A stretch of DNA of 64,000 nucleotides from Enterobacter asburiae (lineage in GTDB: Bacteria > Pseudomonadota > Gammaproteobacteria > Enterobacterales > Enterobacteriaceae). The stretch covers positions 1-64,000 of the forward strand of contig NZ_JAKCMV010000010.1 of assembly GCF_021440515.1 (NCBI RefSeq). Reading direction: 5' to 3'. The notes below the pieces were generated by a model. It saw only the letters and a program-made list of their open reading frames with translations, was not told where the DNA came from and did no database searches. Shown here piece by piece: positions 60,704-64,000 of this stretch (position 1 is its first letter; each line of letters begins with the position of its first letter). A program made the translations under genes and the position numbers.

Positions 60704-61390
60704 ATGGCCGCCGAATCCCAACTTAATCCCACCCAGCCCGTTAATCAGCAAATCTATCGTATTCTGCGACGAGATATCGTTCATTGCCTGATCCCGCCGG
60801 GAACGCCGCTTTCCGAAAAAGAGGTGTCGGTGCGTTTCGACGTGTCCCGCCAGCCGGTGCGCGAAGCCTTTATCAAGCTCGCGGAAAACGGCCTGATTCA
60901 GATCCGCCCCCAGCGCGGCAGCTACGTGAATAAGATTTCGCTCTCGCAGGTGCGTAACGGCTGCTTTGTGCGCCAGGCCATCGAGCGCGCCGTCGCCCGC
61001 CGTGCGGCTTCTCTCATTGATGACAACCAGTGTTACCTGCTGGAGCAGAACCTCAATCAGCAGCGCATTGCCATCGACCGCAAGCAGCTGAACGACTTCT
61101 TCCTGCTCGACGACGAGTTTCACCAGAAGCTGGCGCAAATCGCCGACTGCCAGCTGGCGTGGGACACCATAGAGAACATCAAGGCCACCATCGACCGCGT
61201 ACGCTACATGAGCCTTGACCATGTCTCCCCGCCTGAAATGCTGCTTCGCCAGCACCACGATATTTTTTCCGCGCTGGAAAAACGCGATCTGGACGGCGTA
61301 GAAAATGCCATGACCATGCATTTGCAGGAAATTAGCGAATCGGTGCAGTTAATTCGACAGGAAAATAGCGACTGGTTCAGCGAAGATTAA
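60704..61390 (+). CDS. rspR: GntR-family regulator RspR (YdfH)
   Basis: A 228-residue FadR-subfamily regulator: winged helix at about 12-78 ([29 protein letters not shown]) and an all-helical FCD effector domain at about 85-215 with metal-binding His candidates ([16 protein letters not shown]). E. coli RspR represses rspAB and related genes. It follows ydfG in the same order as in E. coli, 90 bp after its stop. rspAB is not in this window. Confidence 0.93.
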   Translation: MAAESQLNPTQPVNQQIYRILRRDIVHCLIPPGTPLSEKEVSVRFDVSRQPVREAFIKLAENGLIQIRPQRGSYVNKISLSQVRNGCFVRQAIERAVARRAASLIDDNQCYLLEQNLNQQRIAIDRKQLNDFFLLDDEFHQKLAQIADCQLAWDTIENIKATIDRVRYMSLDHVSPPEMLLRQHHDIFSALEKRDLDGVENAMTMHLQEISESVQLIRQENSDWFSED

Positions 61391-61395
61391 TGGCT

Positions 61396-61426
61396 GCCGC
61401 ATCCCGGGAATATCCGGGAATGCGGC
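61396..61426. terminator. Convergent hairpin between rspR and the UspG-like gene
   Basis: GCCGCATCCCGG / CCGGGAATGCGGC forms a long imperfect stem directly after the rspR stop. U-tracts are weak on both sides. Confidence 0.5.
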
Positions 61427-61433
61427 GGTGATA

Positions 61434-61865
61434 TTAGCGAACAACTAATACCGGAATGCGGGCATAGCGCAATATAGATTCGGCGTTAGAGCCCAGCAGG
61501 TGCGTGGACATACTCGGGTTTTTCGAACCAATCACAATGACGTCATATTCCCCTTCGTTGCTCAGCGCAATAATTTCATCACGCACGTTGCCGAAGCGGA
61601 CTTTTGTTTCGATTTTCTCTGGCGACATATCGAATAAGCGCTTCAGGCCATTCATCTTTTTCTCTGACTCGGCGGAAATATACTCTTCGAACTTTTTAAT
61701 ATCGGCGTTGAAACCGCGCAGCAGCGAGCGGCTGCTGGCCGGCAGGATGTTCACCAGCGTGATGGACGCCCCTTCTGCCTTCGCCAGATTCACGGCGTGA
61801 CGCACCGCTTTATCGCTCAAATCCATTTCAAATACATCAACAGGCATCAAAATGTTTTTATACAT
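61434..61865 (-). CDS. Universal stress protein, UspG-like
   Basis: A 143-residue single-domain Usp protein. It begins MYKNILMPVDVFEMDLSDKAVRHA, the same framework as E. coli UspG, and has the ATP-binding-type loop GSKNPSMSTHLLGSNAESIL ending in PVLVVR. It is cytoplasmic; E. coli UspG/UspF respond to nutrient stress and affect adhesion and motility. E. coli uspG lies elsewhere, so this is either a moved orthologue or a paralogue. It is divergent from ydfZ across a region with an FNR-like site. Confidence 0.88.
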   Translation of the reverse strand: MYKNILMPVDVFEMDLSDKAVRHAVNLAKAEGASITLVNILPASSRSLLRGFNADIKKFEEYISAESEKKMNGLKRLFDMSPEKIETKVRFGNVRDEIIALSNEGEYDVIVIGSKNPSMSTHLLGSNAESILRYARIPVLVVR

Positions 61866-62044
61866 AAGCCTGACTCCTTATTCCTGAGAAGCATTATTTG
61901 CTGCATCCAGAGTGACACCGTTGTTATAAACGAAGACTAAACGGTCACCTGACACAACTATCAATAAAAGAAAACAATTGTCCGCTTTGTAAATAGACGT
62001 TGAGTTACGTCAGCGCGCGCCGGATATAAGAAAAAAGTGTGAGC

Positions 62045-62058
62045 TTGATCAAAAACAA
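62045..62058 (+). promoter_or_regulatory. FNR-type site of the ydfZ promoter
   Basis: TTGAT-CAAA-AACAA has one perfect FNR half and a 4/5 partner with correct spacing. The TATTAATAAT -10 region at 62081-62090 is placed as expected for a class II FNR promoter with the site near -41. E. coli ydfZ is FNR-activated. Confidence 0.65.
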
Positions 62059-62150
62059 GAAATGCACCGCCAGAGAGGCGTATTAATAATGCCTCGTAAA
62101 CGGCAGGCATAATATCGCCGTCACGATTTGGCATGAGAGGAGAAAATACC

Positions 62151-62354
62151 ATGATGACTTACGATCGTAACCGTAACGCTATTACCACCGGCAGCCGCGT
62201 GATGATTAACGGCACCGGGCGCACCGGGGTGATTAAAGCGATTCACAGTGAAGGCCTTGACGCGATGCACGTGCGTCGCAGCAAAACCGTTGAAGTGGAA
62301 GGCTGTGAAGGTAAATTCGAACCGATTGAACTGATCCGTCTGGGTATGCACTAA
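62151..62354 (+). CDS. ydfZ: Selenium-associated small protein YdfZ
   Basis: A 67-residue protein matching E. coli YdfZ ([35 protein letters not shown]). E. coli YdfZ has been reported to bind selenium non-specifically during anaerobic growth; the single Cys52 (VEGCEGK) is the likely site. No selenocysteine codon is involved. A strong AGAGGAG ribosome site is present. The gene ends in its own terminator hairpin. Confidence 0.93.
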   Translation: MMTYDRNRNAITTGSRVMINGTGRTGVIKAIHSEGLDAMHVRRSKTVEVEGCEGKFEPIELIRLGMH

Positions 62355-62366
62355 GACGTACAAGAA

Positions 62367-62390
62367 CATGCCGCCGCGAACGGCGGCATG
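62367..62390. terminator. Hairpin between ydfZ and ydfI
   Basis: A perfect 10-bp stem CATGCCGCCG / CGGCGGCATG with a CGAA tetraloop between the convergent ydfZ and ydfI. Confidence 0.65.
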
Positions 62391-62396
62391 AAAGGA

Positions 62397-63860
62397 TTAC
62401 AGCTGTGCCGCGTACTGCGCAACCGTCGCTTTCGCGCCCTTCTCCGCCAGGGTTTTATACGCCGTCATCACCGCGTCCACAAACACCGCGTCCTGCGGCA
62501 GTTCTTTACCGAAGATAGCCTCGATGCCCAGCAGCGCTTTCACGCGGCTTTCGCCCTCTTCGCTACCCTTGACCGCCGCCTGAATCACGGCCAGCTGCGG
62601 ATCGCTCACTTCAATCGCATTGCCCTGCTCGTCCACGCCGCCGACATAGCGCATCCAGCCCGCCACGCCCAGCGCCAGCAGCGGGAAGCTCTTCTGGTGC
62701 ACCAGATGCCAGCGAACGGAGTCCAGCATACGCTGAGGCAGCTTCTGGCTTCCGTCCATCGCGATCTGCCAGGTGCGGTGGCGCAGCGCAGGGTTGCTGT
62801 AGCGCGCGATCAGCATGTCGGCGTAATGCGCCAGATCCACGCCTTTCACCTTCAGCGTCGGCGCCTGCTCTTTCAGCATCAGCGAGTGGGCCGCACGGCG
62901 ATAGTTGTCGTCTTCCATGCAGTCGTTAATGTGCTGATAGCCCGCCAGATAGCCCAGGTAGGCCAGGAACGAGTGGCTGCCGTTCAGCATACGCAGCTTC
63001 ATCTCTTCAAACGGGATCACGTCTGCCACCAGCTCCGCACCCGCTTTTTCCCACTGCGGACGGCCGGCCACAAAGCTGTCTTCAATCACCCACTGACGGA
63101 ACGGCTCGCAGGCCACGCCTGCCGGGTCGCGCACGCCGGTCAGCTGTTCGATTTTATCCAGGGTGTCGGCGGTAACCGCCGGAACAATGCGGTCTACCAT
63201 CGTGGACGGGAAGGTCACGTTCGCTTCGATCCAGTCCGCCAGCTCGCCGTTCACCGCGCGGGCATAGGCGCAGGTGACGTTGCGCATCACATGGCCGTTT
63301 TCCGGCATGTTGTCGCAGGACATTACGGTAAATGGCGCTAAACCGGCCGCCTTACGACGCGCCAGCGCTTCCACAATTACGCCCAGCGCGGAGGTTGGCT
63401 GGTGCGGGTTTTTCAGGTCAGCCACGATAAACGGGTGATCGAGCATCAGTTGCCCGGTCGCCGGAGAGTGGCAGTAGCCCTTCTCGGTAATGGTGAGCGA
63501 TACGATAGCCACCTGCGGCTCGCACATGGCGTTCAGCACGGTTTCCAGACCATCAACCTGAACGTGCAGCGCTTTTTTCACCACGCCAACCACGCGTGAG
63601 GTCCAGGCATCCGCTGACATTTCGGCAACGGTGTAAAGATTATCCTGAGCCTTAAGATCGGCAATCTGCTGCTCGCCGCCAATCAGGTTCACTTCGCAGT
63701 AACCCCAGTCGCTACCCTGCTCGGCGGCCAGGATATCGGTATACACCGCCTGGTGAGCGCGGTGGAAAGCGCCAAACCCTAAATGGACAATTCGCGTTTT
63801 CAGGCTGTCGCGATCGTACTGAGGAAGCGTGGCTTTCGCCGTTAATAATGGGTTTTCCAT
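62397..63860 (-). CDS. ydfI: Mannitol dehydrogenase-family oxidoreductase YdfI
   Basis: A 487-residue NAD-dependent polyol or hexonate dehydrogenase of the long-chain mannitol dehydrogenase family, related to UxuB and UxaB. The Rossmann entry is [20 protein letters not shown]; the family substrate and catalytic elements are in [26 protein letters not shown] and [18 protein letters not shown] (catalytic Lys). It matches E. coli YdfI closely; the substrate is probably a hexonate such as mannonate but is not proven. The 140 bp from here to the window end hold no gene I can support. Confidence 0.93.
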   Translation of the reverse strand: MENPLLTAKATLPQYDRDSLKTRIVHLGFGAFHRAHQAVYTDILAAEQGSDWGYCEVNLIGGEQQIADLKAQDNLYTVAEMSADAWTSRVVGVVKKALHVQVDGLETVLNAMCEPQVAIVSLTITEKGYCHSPATGQLMLDHPFIVADLKNPHQPTSALGVIVEALARRKAAGLAPFTVMSCDNMPENGHVMRNVTCAYARAVNGELADWIEANVTFPSTMVDRIVPAVTADTLDKIEQLTGVRDPAGVACEPFRQWVIEDSFVAGRPQWEKAGAELVADVIPFEEMKLRMLNGSHSFLAYLGYLAGYQHINDCMEDDNYRRAAHSLMLKEQAPTLKVKGVDLAHYADMLIARYSNPALRHRTWQIAMDGSQKLPQRMLDSVRWHLVHQKSFPLLALGVAGWMRYVGGVDEQGNAIEVSDPQLAVIQAAVKGSEEGESRVKALLGIEAIFGKELPQDAVFVDAVMTAYKTLAEKGAKATVAQYAAQL

Positions 63861-64000
63861 GATTGAGACTCGTTGTCGTAATTAAAATATAACCCCGGGG
63901 CGAGAGCGTCGCTATCGTTCCGGATCTGCTGACTACACCAACTAGAATGGCAGTAAGTATGAATTCGGATAAGCCATAACCATACTGAATGTCCCGCGCC

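Overview
The window reads as chromosome of a GC-rich (high-50s percent by eye) member of the Enterobacterales, most like Enterobacter, Lelliottia or a close relative. Most proteins match Escherichia coli K-12 proteins closely in length and sequence as I recall them, and gene order follows the E. coli trg to ldhA region (trg, cybB, gapC, aldA, ydcF, hrpA, azoR, paa cluster, tynA, feaB, feaR, ydbL-ynbE-ydbH, ldhA) with several blocks inserted. I see no rRNA, tRNA, IS element, prophage or CRISPR array.

Layout. 1-3.1 kb: left-edge-truncated chemoreceptor trg behind a sigma-28-like promoter, then the formaldehyde detoxification pair frmR-frmA with its operator. 3.2-4.9 kb: small genes (a CsbD/ElaB-like membrane protein, an unknown 65-residue protein, and the ycgZ-ymgA-ariR set). 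5-6.8 kb: a DeoR-type repressor and a Gfo/Idh/MocA oxidoreductase behind a perfect inverted repeat. 6.9-11.1 kb: cybB, an intact gapC, aldA, ydcF. 11.4-17.9 kb: inserted transport block, namely an MHS-family symporter, a three-gene tripartite efflux pump and an O-methyltransferase. 17.9-24 kb: hrpA, azoR, an RluA-like pseudouridine synthase and a YaiL-like protein. 24.1-29.6 kb: accessory block with the folate-independent methionine synthase pair mesX-mesD, a LysR regulator, two small DMT transporter subunits, an unknown small protein/membrane protein pair and yajD. 29.6-43.1 kb: complete phenylacetate catabolism cluster (paaY, paaX, paaABCDEFGHIJK, divergent paaZ). 43.1-51.7 kb: the aromatic amine upper pathway tynA, feaB, feaR, interrupted by an alkylsulfatase and a diguanylate cyclase. 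51.7-56.2 kb: ydbL-ynbE-ydbH and ldhA. 56.2-57.6 kb: low-GC patch with unknown genes, a lipoprotein and a possible 24-codon gene. 57.6-64 kb: dcp, ydfG, rspR, a UspG-like protein, ydfZ, ydfI.

How it works together. TynA oxidises periplasmic phenylethylamine-type amines to aldehydes, FeaB converts phenylacetaldehyde to phenylacetate, and PaaK with the Paa enzymes carries it to acetyl-CoA and succinyl-CoA. FeaR-type half-site pairs at both tynA and feaB and PaaX-type sites at paaA, paaZ and paaX tie the regulation together. A second theme is aldehyde handling (frmA, aldA, feaB, paaZ) and a third is anaerobic or stress functions (ldhA, ydfZ with an FNR-like site, UspG-like protein).

The least explained items are the possible 24-codon gene plus terminator at 57.5 kb, the alternative hairpins before the low-GC lipoprotein gene, the unknown gene pair at 28.2-29.2 kb, and the alkylsulfatase/diguanylate cyclase insertion between tynA and feaB. 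All family calls come from reading the translations; no database search was run.
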